From Coniochaeta sp. PMI_546 (taxonomy: Eukaryota > Ascomycota > Sordariomycetes > Coniochaetales > Coniochaetaceae): 64,000 nt of DNA. The position numbers were made by a program, and so were the translations under genes. The notes beneath the pieces are model-generated. The model was not told the origin of the DNA. It saw only the letters and a program-made list of their open reading frames with translations, and did no database searches. Below, one piece after another: positions 24,299 through 34,989 of this stretch; within the stretch, counting starts at the first letter, position 1, and every line of letters starts with the position of its first letter. Location of the stretch: the NCBI GenBank assembly GCA_021432605.1, contig MU271143.1, positions 2,489,277-2,553,276 of the forward strand, given 5' to 3'.

Positions 24299-27200
24299 CG
24301 GGCGATATGCGAGTAGGTAGGTACCTACCTTACCTTAGCTTCCCCCCATCATAAGAGGGTCTTCCTTCCCCTCGTAGAGGTAAATTCGGGCTGTTGGTTG
24401 GGCGAGCTTGCGAGAACGGATTACAATCAGGTGTCAAAAGTATTTGTGGGTACCATTCTTAGTAAAATATATGGGAAAATGCGACAACCTTATTCAAAGC
24501 TCGACTACACTTGCAAATGAAATTTTTCACACAGTTTGAAATAAATTGCCTATATTCTATGTAATCTTCTTACTACTTATATTTTTGTTTGATTTATAGA
24601 TGTCATTGCTGGTGGAATATTTGAGTAAGGAGAGGGGTGGGTTTTGGTGGAAAAGTAGGGAACCCACAAATACTTTTGGCATATAATTTTTATAGTGGGG
24701 GCGGGCACGGGTAAGGAACCTTACCTTAGCTAACCTTCTTCATTGTTATAGCAGTAGGTGATATCCTCAATAGCATTTGAATGCTATTCTTTTTACTAGG
24801 CGTCTAGTTTGCCTGGCCGTCCAAACTCCGCAGGCCTCGAGCAATGCACCTCAAAACCTCGCATAAACGCTGCATCGGCTCGGATTTGGACATCATGCGA
24901 ATCACTGCTAGCACGGCAGCCTCTTTTTCTCCTATGTCTGAGCGCACCCTATACCGACCACTTCGCTAATTGACTGCAAGGATAGACGTCTCTTTCCCGA
25001 ATCTAACTATAGGAGGCTCTTCTCTTCCTACTTCTACTCTGTACAAGAGTGAAGCGACCCCTGAACTTCCCCGCAAAGTATACACACCACCGGGTCTGGG
25101 CCAGAGAGGAAGACCCTGAGACAACTGAGGCGGCAGCTGGGCGGGTGAATAAGGTAGCCGCCCACATACCAACCGTCCACCACACCTAACCCACCATTCC
25201 ATGCCAATGAGCCGGCGGCAAATAGACCGGCGGCAATACAAATTGGATTTACTGAGCTCGCACCGTGGAGCAAGACAGGTCACCGCTCCTGCCATCGAAG
25301 TTTGTGGACTCAAGTGATGTCTTGCGCAACCCTCAAGTCACACGGCTGTTCAACACCCAGATAATCCTGATGACTGTCGTCACCGTTCAACTCTGCTGGC
25401 AAGTGCCGCAGACAGCCCCTGGATGCCAGAACTGCCAGCACTTCACGGGCCGCCGACTATTGAAGATCTGTCAAAGCAGATGACTGTGCACCTATCCTTG
25501 TCCACCCGATGAAACGATCGATCTGGTCGTACCGAGCTCAATCATGCCTTGGGTGTCCGAGCAATGGTAGCGTCGGCAGTCGTGGTCGAGCCGCCTGAGA
25601 TCGCAGAGCGGCTGAGCAACCCCAGATCTACGCCTGCCGCTTCTTGGCTTATAGCCTTTTTTTTGTCATCATTCACCGGGCCGCACTTTCTGAAAGCTGG
25701 CCGGCTCTAATACGAATCCGGAGAGTTGCTCTAGGATTCAGTGGCGCGGTCGTTGATTCCGAAGCAATGCTGCATAAAGTTGTTTGACCGTAGAATTTGA
25801 TGGCTCACAGACCTGATGAGAGACTTTTGCATAACAAGACGGGAACGGTAGCATCGACGATGGTGATCCCACATAGGTTTATCTATGACCTGGTCATGGA
25901 GGGCTGAGCTCCATCACGCTGCGGGCTGATGGGCATATTCGCATGACGATCGATACCATATGTCGCTGATCATCAACCCGCAATGGACTTGATCCCTTGT
26001 TTTGTCTCTTCTCGGAGTCCCTCACGCGGCTCGATGAGGACCTGGTCAACTGTTCGGCAGTCTGCGATAAGTACTCGGGTCCTAGACGAGTCAAGCTGGC
26101 TCTGTTCGTGAATCCTTGGGATGAAGGGATAGGTATGCAATGCAGGCCTGTCTCGACTGCATTTGGAGCCTCTCATAAGATATTTGCAGGCAGACCCTGA
26201 CGATCGCGATGCACTTTCGCTTTGCACGCGTCACTGAACAGGTGCTGCCCTGGTCCTCTGATCAGACTTCCTATCTCTCAAGCAAAATTGCCAGAGTAGA
26301 TTACCAGGCCGATATGGAGCAAGTGCTCAGCAATGCAAGGCTCAAACCGGGCGCCCGACTTGGCCCCGGAGTCTCGGCCGCTCAAGTGCCAGTTCTGCTC
26401 CGTTTGATCTGGCTTCTACGCTCATCTCCCTAAGAGCAATCCAGTCTGCAGGGATGGTTCGAGTAAGGAGTTATTATTTCATAGCGAAGTGATAAGTGAC
26501 GCTCTGTCTTGTGGAAGCTGCGGTTGCGGCTTGGCTGCCGGTGCTCTGCCATGCGCTCACTTTACATTGCGGCCGCAAAGAACTCGCGCTCTGTATGGCG
26601 AGCCATAGACCGGCTACGCCGTGTACACATTAATCCCGAGTATATCGGAGGGGGGATCAGCTGGCCAGGCTGATATTGGTATATTCGCAGCTGAGAAACA
26701 CATCAAGGAATCGTGATAGAGGCTTTCATTTCTGCCAATCTCGAACCCTCTCTGATGACCTAGGGTGAAGTGCGATATAGGACAACATCCCGGCCCTTCG
26801 CACCTAGAAAGCTTTTCTTTTCGCCGTAAGACAGACGCGGACACTGAGGATGAACACGAGTTGGATAGCAGATCTGGGAAGTGCACGAGGGTTGATCTTT
26901 CAGACAAAGTTTTGACGGGCCTTAGCACTGACTACTGTCCGACTTGACCTCCCACTGGCTTCGAGTCTCGGAGCTTACGCAGCACCCGAGTGACTTTGCC
27001 AAGTATGCCTACTGATCTGTGAGCCGAAGCATCATTGAAGAGATGAACCCTATTTCGAGCAAAGCTGCAGCCGTGCTGCTGGCGAGGTCACGAGAGTGTG
27101 GTTGACTGCTGACTCTCGTGCCGGACAACATGGCCTGTGCAATTTCCAGGGGAAAGCTCGTGGAAATGATATCGTCTATTGTGCCTGGATCAATCCGAGT

Positions 27201-27549
27201 TGAGGTAGTGGTGATGGTTATGCGCATGCTTCAGCTGATCTTCACAGACACTCACCGCTACTGACTTGAGACTTGAGCTTTAACACGTAGCAATCAGCGG
27301 CCTTTCCCTTGACGACCGGAATAGACATCAGCACGGCGGAAAGAAACCCGCGTCGCGTGACAAAGTTTTCACTTATACGACCATCTCACTACAGCCCAAG
27401 ATTGGAGAGCCTCTCACTCGCTCAGATCAATCCTCAAATGACCCGCCGTCTTGTGCCTACGCAACAAACCGGTGTCTGTCTACCACATCACGGGCATTTA
27501 GTTGCTTTCAGAGTGTGATCTCGGCCTGGTAGACCGAAACAGGGTCACG
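24299..27549. other. 3.2-kb gene-poor stretch with possible decayed sequence
   Basis: Holds the MITE-like element at 24432-24681 and only short stop-interrupted frames elsewhere (longest about 104 codons, minus, 26614-26928). ACCTTACC-type motifs occur at about 24311-24340 and 24715-24735. I recognise no gene. Composition between 24.4 and 24.7 kb is clearly AT-richer than the surroundings. Confidence 0.5.
24432..24681. mobile_element. MITE-like element, 250 bp, 23-bp terminal inverted repeats
   Basis: The two ends, 24432-24454 and 24659-24681, are inverted repeats matching at 21 of 23 positions with a perfect 18-bp core (CAAAAGTATTTGTGGGT plus one flanking base). The interior is AT-rich and codes for nothing, as in non-autonomous DNA transposons. 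The right end is followed by TATA but the left is preceded by CAGG, so no target-site duplication is clear and the superfamily is not assigned. This is the only copy I can see in the window. Confidence 0.75.
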
Positions 27550-28800
27550 ATGGCGGATATAGCAGATCCCTTGGGGTCAGACCTTCCCGAGGTATGTGTG
27601 TCCATTCCATCGAGCCCCTATCTCCCCAGGTCGCCTCATCACTGTTACACATCGCTGCCACCAATGTTGTTACACAATGATGAACAAACTGACCGGAGGG
27701 TTCAGGCAGCTCCATCACCACCCCCTGGGCCGCCATATCTACCCCCGACAGCCCAGATGGGCGGCCAGCCGAACCGGCAGCTAGACATCCCGATATGCGC
27801 CGTCTTCCTCGTCCTCTTCATCAGCCTGGCAGCGACACACATGACCGTCTTCCAGATCAACCGGCATCGCGACCACAAGTTCCTCTTCTCCATGCTGCTC
27901 TTCGGCTTCTGCATGGCCCGCATCGTCGCCCTCTCGACACGGATAGCCTGGGCCGCCAACCCCACCTCGCTCGCCGTCGCCATCGCGGCCGGCATCCTCA
28001 CCCAGGCCGGCGTCATCGTCCTCTTCGTCGTGAACCTGCTCTTCTCGCAGCGCGTGCTGCGGGCCTACCACCCGGCCTTCGGCTGGCACCCGGCCGTGAA
28101 GTGGGCCTACGTAGGCCTGCTGGCCGTCGTCATCGCCCTGCTCGTCATGGTCATCTCCGCCAGCGTCTCCCTCTTCTTCACCCTCTCCCCGACGGAGCGC
28201 GAGCGGGACCGCGTCATCCAGCTCTTCGCCGGCACCTTCCTCGCCGCCGTCGCCTTCCTCCCCATACCCGTCGTCCTCGCCTCCCTGCTGGCGCCCCGGA
28301 ACACCCGTGTCGAGAAGTTCGGCCAGGGCCGCTTCCGCACCAAGATCGCCCTCCTGACCTCCACCGCCCTGGCCCTGACGGTTGGCGCCGGGTTCCGCAT
28401 AGGCGCTAGCTTCGCTGCCCCGCCGGCCTCGCGGCCGGCCTGGTTCGACTCCAAGGCGTGCTTCTACGCGTTCAACTTCGGGCTGGAGTTCCTGGTCGTG
28501 TTTGCGTACGCGGTCGCGAGGGTGGACAGGCGGTTCTACGTCCCGAACGGCAGTTTTGCGCCGGGCCACTACGCGGGGGGGCAGATGCACAAGCTTACCT
28601 TTTCGGACTGTATTAATCGGGAGGCGGATCTGTTTGGGGACGTGGCGCAGGTTGCGCAGACGACGGTCATGGAGACGACGCCGGCGGACGAGGAGGCGGC
28701 GAGGCAGTGGACTGAGAAGGCGAGGAGGGAGTTGTATGGTGTTAGTAGTGTTGACAGCCAGTCGGAGGAGTATTTTAGTGCGGAGGAGGGTTATGGATGA
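27550..28800 (+). CDS. DUF3112 seven-helix membrane protein
   Basis: Exons 27550..27591 and 27706..28800 encode 378 aa. The intron (GTATGT donor, AACTGAC branch, TTCAG acceptor) is 114 nt, a multiple of three, and open, so a retained-intron form with 38 extra residues is conceivable. Seven hydrophobic segments run from about residue 40 to 310. Conserved landmarks are HRDHKFLFSMLLFGFCMARI, the GVIVLFVVNLLFSQR helix and AYHPAFGW, as I recall for the fungal DUF3112 family. The C-terminal 80 residues are soluble and acidic. The topology resembles fungal receptor-like proteins, but no ligand or function is known. Confidence 0.83.
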   Translation: MADIADPLGSDLPEVCVSIPSSPYLPRSPHHCYTSLPPMLLHNDEQTDRRVQAAPSPPPGPPYLPPTAQMGGQPNRQLDIPICAVFLVLFISLAATHMTVFQINRHRDHKFLFSMLLFGFCMARIVALSTRIAWAANPTSLAVAIAAGILTQAGVIVLFVVNLLFSQRVLRAYHPAFGWHPAVKWAYVGLLAVVIALLVMVISASVSLFFTLSPTERERDRVIQLFAGTFLAAVAFLPIPVVLASLLAPRNTRVEKFGQGRFRTKIALLTSTALALTVGAGFRIGASFAAPPASRPAWFDSKACFYAFNFGLEFLVVFAYAVARVDRRFYVPNGSFAPGHYAGGQMHKLTFSDCINREADLFGDVAQVAQTTVMETTPADEEAARQWTEKARRELYGVSSVDSQSEEYFSAEEGYG

Positions 28801-28939
28801 TGGGGAAAAGGGGAGGAGATAAAGGGGAGGGAGAAGCACGATGCCTCTAGTGTTAGATGGCGAAAGGTCAACACGCCTGGACTCCGCTCTCGTCTAGTCA
28901 AACAACGACCCTGACAAAAGGCATGCTTCCCTGCCGATG

Positions 28940-29031
28940 GCCCGGGTAGCTCAGTTGGCTAGAGCGTGGGACTTTTACGACAGCTATCAGTCGATATCCC
29001 AATGTCGAGGGTTCGAGCCCCTCTTCGGGCG
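28940..29031 (+). tRNA. tRNA-Lys (UUU), intron-containing
   Basis: The acceptor stem pairs GCCCGGG with TTCGGGC (28940-28946 with 29024-29030), followed by discriminator G. The D-arm contains TAGCTCAGTTGG and the T-arm is GAGGG-TTCGAGC-CCCTC. The anticodon stem is TGGGA/TCCCA with loop C-T-TTT-A, interrupted after position 37 by an intron of about 18 nt, the usual site. The anticodon TTT reads Lys AAA codons. Confidence 0.9.
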
Positions 29032-29548
29032 GCGCTATGTTTTTGCTTATCTATCTACTCTTGGCAGGATCAAACACCTATCTTGATGTCTTGAGGATAT
29101 CATAGCTTCATTTTGTTCAATCTGTCTCTATGTTTGAGTGAATACGTCTGACGTTGTTGAGGGTTGAATGACTCGCGATAAGTGACAAGTTATACGCGGT
29201 ACGTACCTTACTGTGATACCCCCGCGTACGTACTGTGATGAACTCGATATCGAGTCGCTAGGCCCGTGCACGAATCAATTAAGACCCCTGTCTCTGATGC
29301 CGCGTCGAAACGCGTCGCGCTTTTCGCGTTTTAATTGAATTCCCGTTCTGTGACCGCCCCTGCAAAGAAAAGATATCCACCACATCCACCACGTCCACCA
29401 CCCCTCACTTAGACTTTAGATCTCTAGTTAGAACCCTTCCTATCTCTCCTTGTCCTTTTTCAAACCGCTACACTCATCTTCTTGCGCATCTGATCATCTG
29501 TCCGTTGCGCAATCACGACTACCGTGACTGGTACACATCTACCCGACA
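29032..29548. promoter_or_regulatory. Region between tRNA-Lys and MCM6 start
   Basis: About 500 bp upstream of MCM6. It includes GTACGTACCTTACTGTGATACC (about 29199-29220, shown in part) and two ACGCGTCGCG-like stretches at about 29308-29330: GAAACGCGTCGCGCTTTTCGCG. ACGCGT is the MluI cell-cycle box bound by MBF in yeasts, so S-phase control of MCM6 is plausible. CCACCACATCCACC repeats lie just before the leader. Confidence 0.55.
29040..29044 (+). terminator. Pol III terminator of tRNA-Lys
   Basis: Run of five T beginning 9 nt after the mature 3' end of the tRNA. Confidence 0.7.
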
Positions 29549-32524
29549 ATGGCGGCAACAATGGCAGCAGCCTCCAGCGACGCTGGCTTCATGATGTCGG
29601 ACGGCCTTTCCAGAACTGCGCACTCGCGACAAAGACCCCCCAGTTCCTCAGCTGGCCGTCCAAGAGCACCGCCTTCAGAGAGCATGGGCGCCCCCAGCGA
29701 CGACGAGGGCGAAGGCTTCGAAGACGACCAGGTCCCCAACCGCTCACGGCCAACAGACACGGCCAACATCCCCAGAGTCGAAGACAAGATCGGCCTGCTC
29801 ATCCAGGAGCACTTTGAGAACTTCATCGAAGGCTTTATCGAGGCGCCCACCTCGTCCGGCGCACCCACGTCGAGCGCCATGACAACAGACAAGTACTACG
29901 TCGCCCAGATCCACGGCATGCGCACCTACCAACTATCCACCTTCTACGTCGACTACAAGCACCTCGCCTCCTGGAGCAACGGCAACCTCTCCGACGCCAT
30001 CGTGCGCCAGTACTACCGTTTCCTGCCCTTCCTGACCTCGGCCCTGCACAACATGATCGCCAAGTACGAGCCGCAGTACTTCCGCGAGCACCGCCAGCCC
30101 ACCGCCTCCTCCAACCAGACCACCTCGGGCGCCAGCGCCGCCGGCTCCGCGTCCCAGTCCGACCTGACCCAAGGCAGCAAGACGGCCAACCAGCAGACCG
30201 ACAAGCTCTTCTCCATCGCCTTCTACAACCTCCCGCTCGTCTCGCGCGTGCGCTCCCTGCGCGCCAAGAACATCGGCCAGCTCCTCTCCATCAGCGGCAC
30301 GGTGACGCGCACCTCCGAGGTCCGCCCCGAGCTGAGCCTGGCCACCTTCGTGTGCGAGGCCTGCCGCAACGTCGTGCCCAACGTGGAGCAGACCTTCCGG
30401 TACACCGAGCCGACGCAGTGTCCCAACGCGACCTGTCTCAACCGCCAGGCGTGGCAGCTCGACATCCGGCAGTCGACCTTCGTGGACTGGCAGAAGGTGC
30501 GCATCCAGGAGAACAGCAGCGAGATACCCACGGGCAGCATGCCGCGGACGATGGACGTCATCCTGCGCGGCGAGATCGTCGACCGCGCCAAGGCCGGCGA
30601 GAAGTGCATCTTCACCGGCGCGCTGATCGTCGTGCCCGACGTGAGCCAGCTTGGGCTGCCGGGCATCAGGCCCACGGCCGTGCGCGACGACCGCACCAGC
30701 GAGGCGGGCGGGAACGGTGTGACGGGCCTCAAGTCCCTGGGTGTCCGGGACCTGACGTACCGTCTTGCCTTCCTGGCGTGTATGGTGACTCCCGACGTGT
30801 CGGCGCTGGGCGCCTCGGGCGAGGCGCAGATCGCCGACATTGTAGGGTCTCTGACGCAGGGCTCCGGCATCGAGACTGCCGAGAGCGTCAAGGAGGCCCA
30901 GGACGCGGTGCTGGCTAGCTACACGCAGGCCGAGATCGAGGATCTGAGACAGATGGTGCACAGCGACATGATCTACGGCCGGCTGGTGCAGAGCCTCGCG
31001 CCGATGGTGTACGGGCACGAGATCGTCAAGAAGGGAATCCTCCTCCAGCTCATGAGCGGCGTGAGCAAGTCGACGGCCGAGGGCATGCAGCTCCGGGGCG
31101 ACATCAACATCTGCATCGTCGGCGACCCGTCGACGTCCAAGTCCCAGTTCCTCAAGTACGTCTGCGGCTTCGCGCCGAGGGCGGTGTACACCTCGGGCAA
31201 GGCCTCGTCGGCGGCCGGTCTGACGGCCGCGGTGGTCAAGGACGAGGAGACGGGCGAGTTCACCATCGAGGCCGGCGCGCTGATGCTGGCCGACAACGGC
31301 ATCTGCGCCATCGACGAGTTCGACAAGATGGACATCGCGGACCAGGTGGCCATCCACGAGGCCATGGAGCAGCAGACCATCTCGATCGCCAAGGCGGGCA
31401 TCCAGGCCACGCTCAACGCGCGGACGTCGATCCTCGCGGCGGCCAACCCGGTGGGTGGGCGGTACAACCGCAAGACCACGCTGCGGGCCAACATCAACAT
31501 GTCGGCGCCCATCATGTCGCGGTTCGACCTGTTCTTCGTCGTGCTGGACGAGTGCAACGAGCAGGTCGACCGGCACCTGGCGGAGCACATCGTGTCGATC
31601 CACCAGCTGCGGGACGACGCCGTGGCGCCCGAGTTCAGCACCGAGCAGCTGCAGCGGTACATACGGTTCGCGCGGACGTTCCGGCCCGAGTTCACGGACG
31701 AGGCCAAGGAGGTGCTGGTGGAGCGGTACAAGGAGCTGCGGGCCGACGACGCGCAGGGCGGGGTGGGCAAGAACAGCTACCGGATCACGGTCAGGCAGCT
31801 GGAGAGCATGATCCGGCTGAGCGAGGCGATTGCCAAGGTCAACTGTGTGGAGGAGATTATTCCCGATTTTGTCAATGAGGCGTATAACCTGCTGAGACAG
31901 AGTATTATCTCTGTCGAGCACGACGATGTCGAGGTTGAGGATGACGAGGAGGAGCGGCCGCCTGAGAGCGGGGAGACGCTCAGGAGGGCGGCCAGCGAGG
32001 CTGCCGGACAGCAGCACGAGGAGGAGGACGAGCAGATGGTCGATGGAGGAGAGGAGGAGGGCCACGATGGGAGCCAGAGACAGGCTTCGGCTGCGCCGTC
32101 GCAGCGGCACAAGCAGACCATCTCGTACGACAAGTACATCAGCGTCGTCAATATGATTGTCAATCGGGTGGCGGAGGACGAGGCGAGCGGCAGTGGCGAG
32201 GGCATCGAGGGCGAGGCGCTGGTGCAGTGGTACCTCGAGCAGAAGGAGGACGAGCTGCGGGGTGAGGAGGACTATAACAATGAGATGGCGCTGGTGAGGA
32301 AGGTGATCAAGAAGATGGTCAAGGTGAGCTTTCTTCTTTACTCTTGATGTTGTTGTTTGTTGGTGGTGTCAAGCTGTGTTGCTAACATGTTCGAATAGGA
32401 CAACATTCTCATGGCCATCCGCGGCCAAGGAATGGCCGATGGCGATGCCGCGGAGGGCAGTTCTGCCGAGGCAGGCAAGATTGTCTATGTGCTGCACCCC
32501 AACTGTGCGATTGAGGACGTCTAG
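29549..32524 (+). CDS. MCM6: Replicative helicase subunit Mcm6
   Basis: Exons 29549..32323 and 32399..32524 give 966 aa. An N-terminal domain (DKYYVAQIHGMRTYQLSTFY) is followed by the OB fold with a zinc finger C269-x2-C272-x18-C291-x4-C296. The AAA+ module has Walker A GDPSTSKSQ (525-533), Walker B CAIDEFDKM (Asp588-Glu589) and the arginine finger SRFDL (657-661). A Glu-rich linker leads to the winged-helix C-terminus, whose last 41 residues are in exon 2. VRSLRAKNIGQLLSISGTVT and the overall order identify the Mcm6/Mis5 branch. It forms the Mcm2-7 ring of the CMG helicase in the nucleus. The intron has a GTGAGC donor and GCTAAC branch. Confidence 0.97.
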
Positions 32525-32804
32525 TCTCGTTGATCTGATATTGGTCAAGTGGTGGTGGTATATGCCATTATAGACATCAATCATGTGGCGTCAGGAGTTT
32601 TTTGGAACAAGACGACGGATGAAGTCAGAGTAAAGTAATGATTTGGGTTTTGGTCTCGAGCAGTACCTGGTGTACTTATACTGCAATATCATGCGCAATT
32701 CCTTCCTTGACATACCAGACTCTCTCGCCCCGCGAAAGCCACTCACTCACCTATAAAGCCTGCATCATCCACCACACTCTGCCCTCGCCCCTCAGCTCCA
32801 GCCC

Positions 32805-33816
32805 TCAGGCAGCCCTCCTCTCGCGCCCACTGACCAGGTACGCATGCGCCCTGACCTCCAGCAGCGGATCGTCCGACGACTCAACCCCGTCAACCCTCGG
32901 GATGGGATCAAAGATGACCTTCTTGGCCGCCGTCACGGGATCGTCCTCGACCACCTTGTCCAGCCTGACCGTCCCCAGCTCGACCGTCTTCCTCTCCTCG
33001 GGCCACTTCTTCGTGTTGTCACTGGTCACGTCTCCCTCCTCCGCCACCTGCACGACAAGCTTGAAACCCACCGGACCGCTCTTGATCGTCTCCTTCAACC
33101 CCTCGTACAGGAAATCCGGGCCCTTGGTCTTGGCCTCGTCGTCGGTCAGGGTACTGACGCCCTTGTCAGGGACGACCCTGTACCGCACGTTGGTCCTCTT
33201 CCCGTCCTTGCCGACCAGGACGAAGGCGTTGACGGCGAAGTACTTCTCCGTGTCGAGGGCCTTGGGGGTGGGCTTGGGGGCGAAGACGAAGGTCCTCGCG
33301 TTCTGGTTGGCGGGCGCGCCGAGGAAGTCGGCTATGGTGCCGTCCTTGACGGCGGTGAAGAAGGCAAGGGCCTCGGCGCCGTCCTTGCCCGGGAAGCCGT
33401 CGACGCTGTGGGCTATGATGTCGGTGTGGGCGCGGCGGCCGTCGCGGTCGGGCAGGTGGAAGCGGATGGCCAGGCCGCGGGGATTGCCGTTGGGGTCGCT
33501 GTCGGGTAGCACCGGGATGCCGGTCGAGGAGGAGAAGCGGGCCAGGAGCGGGGTGGAGGGGAGGGTGAAGTGCGGTGCGCGGGAGAGGGTGGCGGCCTCC
33601 GGGGTCGGGGTGAATGTCCCGGTTAGGAGGATGCCTTTTGCGTGGGCTTTGGACGGGGGGACGTGTCAGAATGACCCCCATGGTCTTTTTGGAAAAGATT
33701 CAACAGGGAAGAGTCTTACCCGGACGGAAACCAGGTGGAGGGTGGAAGATGTCCTTGAGGGTGTGGACGAGGTCTTCGCCTGTCTTGGCGACTGTTGGGT
33801 CTACTGAGAGAGGCAT
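32805..33816 (-). CDS. Catalase-related haem peroxidase
   Basis: Exons 33816..33720 and 33646..32805 give 312 aa, the size of minimal catalase-like (SrpA/YdgI-type) proteins and not of full catalases. The distal-site motif RPAHAKGILLTGTF contains His34, and RFSSSTGIPVLPD and GNPRGLAIRFHLPD follow as in the catalase core. Near the end VIFDPIPRVDGVESSDDPLL and RAHAYLVSGR supply the presumed proximal Tyr302. Family members bind haem b and use peroxide to oxidise organic substrates. No signal peptide or peroxisomal SKL ending is present (it ends RRAA), so a cytosolic site is likely. It converges on MCM6 with a 280-bp gap. The intron has a CTGAC branch. Confidence 0.88.
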
Positions 33817-34989
33817 AGTTGGAGGTGTTCCCTGGCTGGGTTAAGGACTTTTCAGGCAGGTAGGTGTCGATGCGTCAAAGCAATACAGACAGACAACTTT
33901 GTCTGATATAGAACTGGCTCTTATTGACAGTCAGATCGTGATGGCTTCAAGTCACAACAAGCAAGCTACCCCTCCAAAAGGAGGGGGCAAGCTTCCAGAT
34001 TATATAGAGCTCGCATATTCAAAAGAAGACCGTCGTAACCCTTACTCAGGCCACGATAAGGGGTGAAAGTGCAGCTCGGCATGACTCTGCCGCTCGTCAC
34101 TTGGCCGCAGATAGTCGCAATCTCTGGGGGCGACGCAGGAAGCACTCGCTCGCTTGAGGACGCAGGAAGAACGTGATGCAGCAATTAGATAGCTCAAGCT
34201 CGAGCTCGAGCTGGTCAGCTTGGGGCGCCTCGCCTGTCGGGACAATGAAAAGTGACAAATGCACCATTTATCGTGCGTCTCATTGGTGCAGGGTGTCTTG
34301 GTTGCGCAGTAGCTTCTCGGGGTTGCTGACTGAGGCGCGATGACGAAAATGTCGTGATAGGTCGCTGTTTAAGCTTTTTGAGTGAGACCCTGCATAGAGA
34401 GCTGGGCCCTTTGCCATCTTCTCGCACTTTTGGTATGCTATTCGCCGTTTCAGTAATCAGTTCTTTCAATGCCGATGTGCAGTTTTCCTGTGTCCGCTGA
34501 AGTGGCATGGCACATCGGAAAGCGAAGCCGCCATAGTGTAGCAGCAAAGCGTGACTGACGTGATGTTCACTGGATTAGGCGTCGTCGTCTAGGTACTCAG
34601 ATCGAAGGACCTTGATGGGCATGCAGGGGTCTCCATCCTCCCCTCATCATTTACTACTGTGTAGCTACCTGTGTAGCTAGACCCCAAACTAGGAACCCGT
34701 ACGGTTACTGATGCTCCATTGTTTGTTGATAAGGTACTTGTCTAATCCTGTCTTACCTTACGGATGCCTGACTACGTCTCCGGATCTGGAGATTTACTAA
34801 GGGAGTCTTAAGGTACTTCATGATGGCGAGAAGGTGAATGTGATGGACATGGAAATAGAAATGGCCGGAACAACAGACGACAATTTACACGAGAATCGAT
34901 GTTGAAACCCTCTTACTCCATTTCATCTTTTGCTATGTACAGACATCACTCACAACCAAAGAAAATTCAACGAGATGGACTGTCCCAAC
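33817..34989. other. Intergenic region upstream of the catalase-like gene
   Basis: About 1.2 kb with the catalase-like promoter at its left end and the deacetylase 3' UTR at its right end. A CTCGAGCTCGAGCTG palindromic run lies near 34200 and AAGGTAC/ACCTTA motifs lie at 34730-34820. No gene seen. Confidence 0.5.

Noticed and set aside
25894-27227. Several minus-strand frames of 60-104 codons that might be parts of one decayed gene
   Set aside because: The pieces share no recognisable family or consistent splice signals, so calling a pseudogene would be guesswork.
29933-32110. 725-codon minus-strand frame across MCM6
   Set aside because: Antisense shadow of a highly biased gene; Arg/Leu/His/Asp-rich with no domain.
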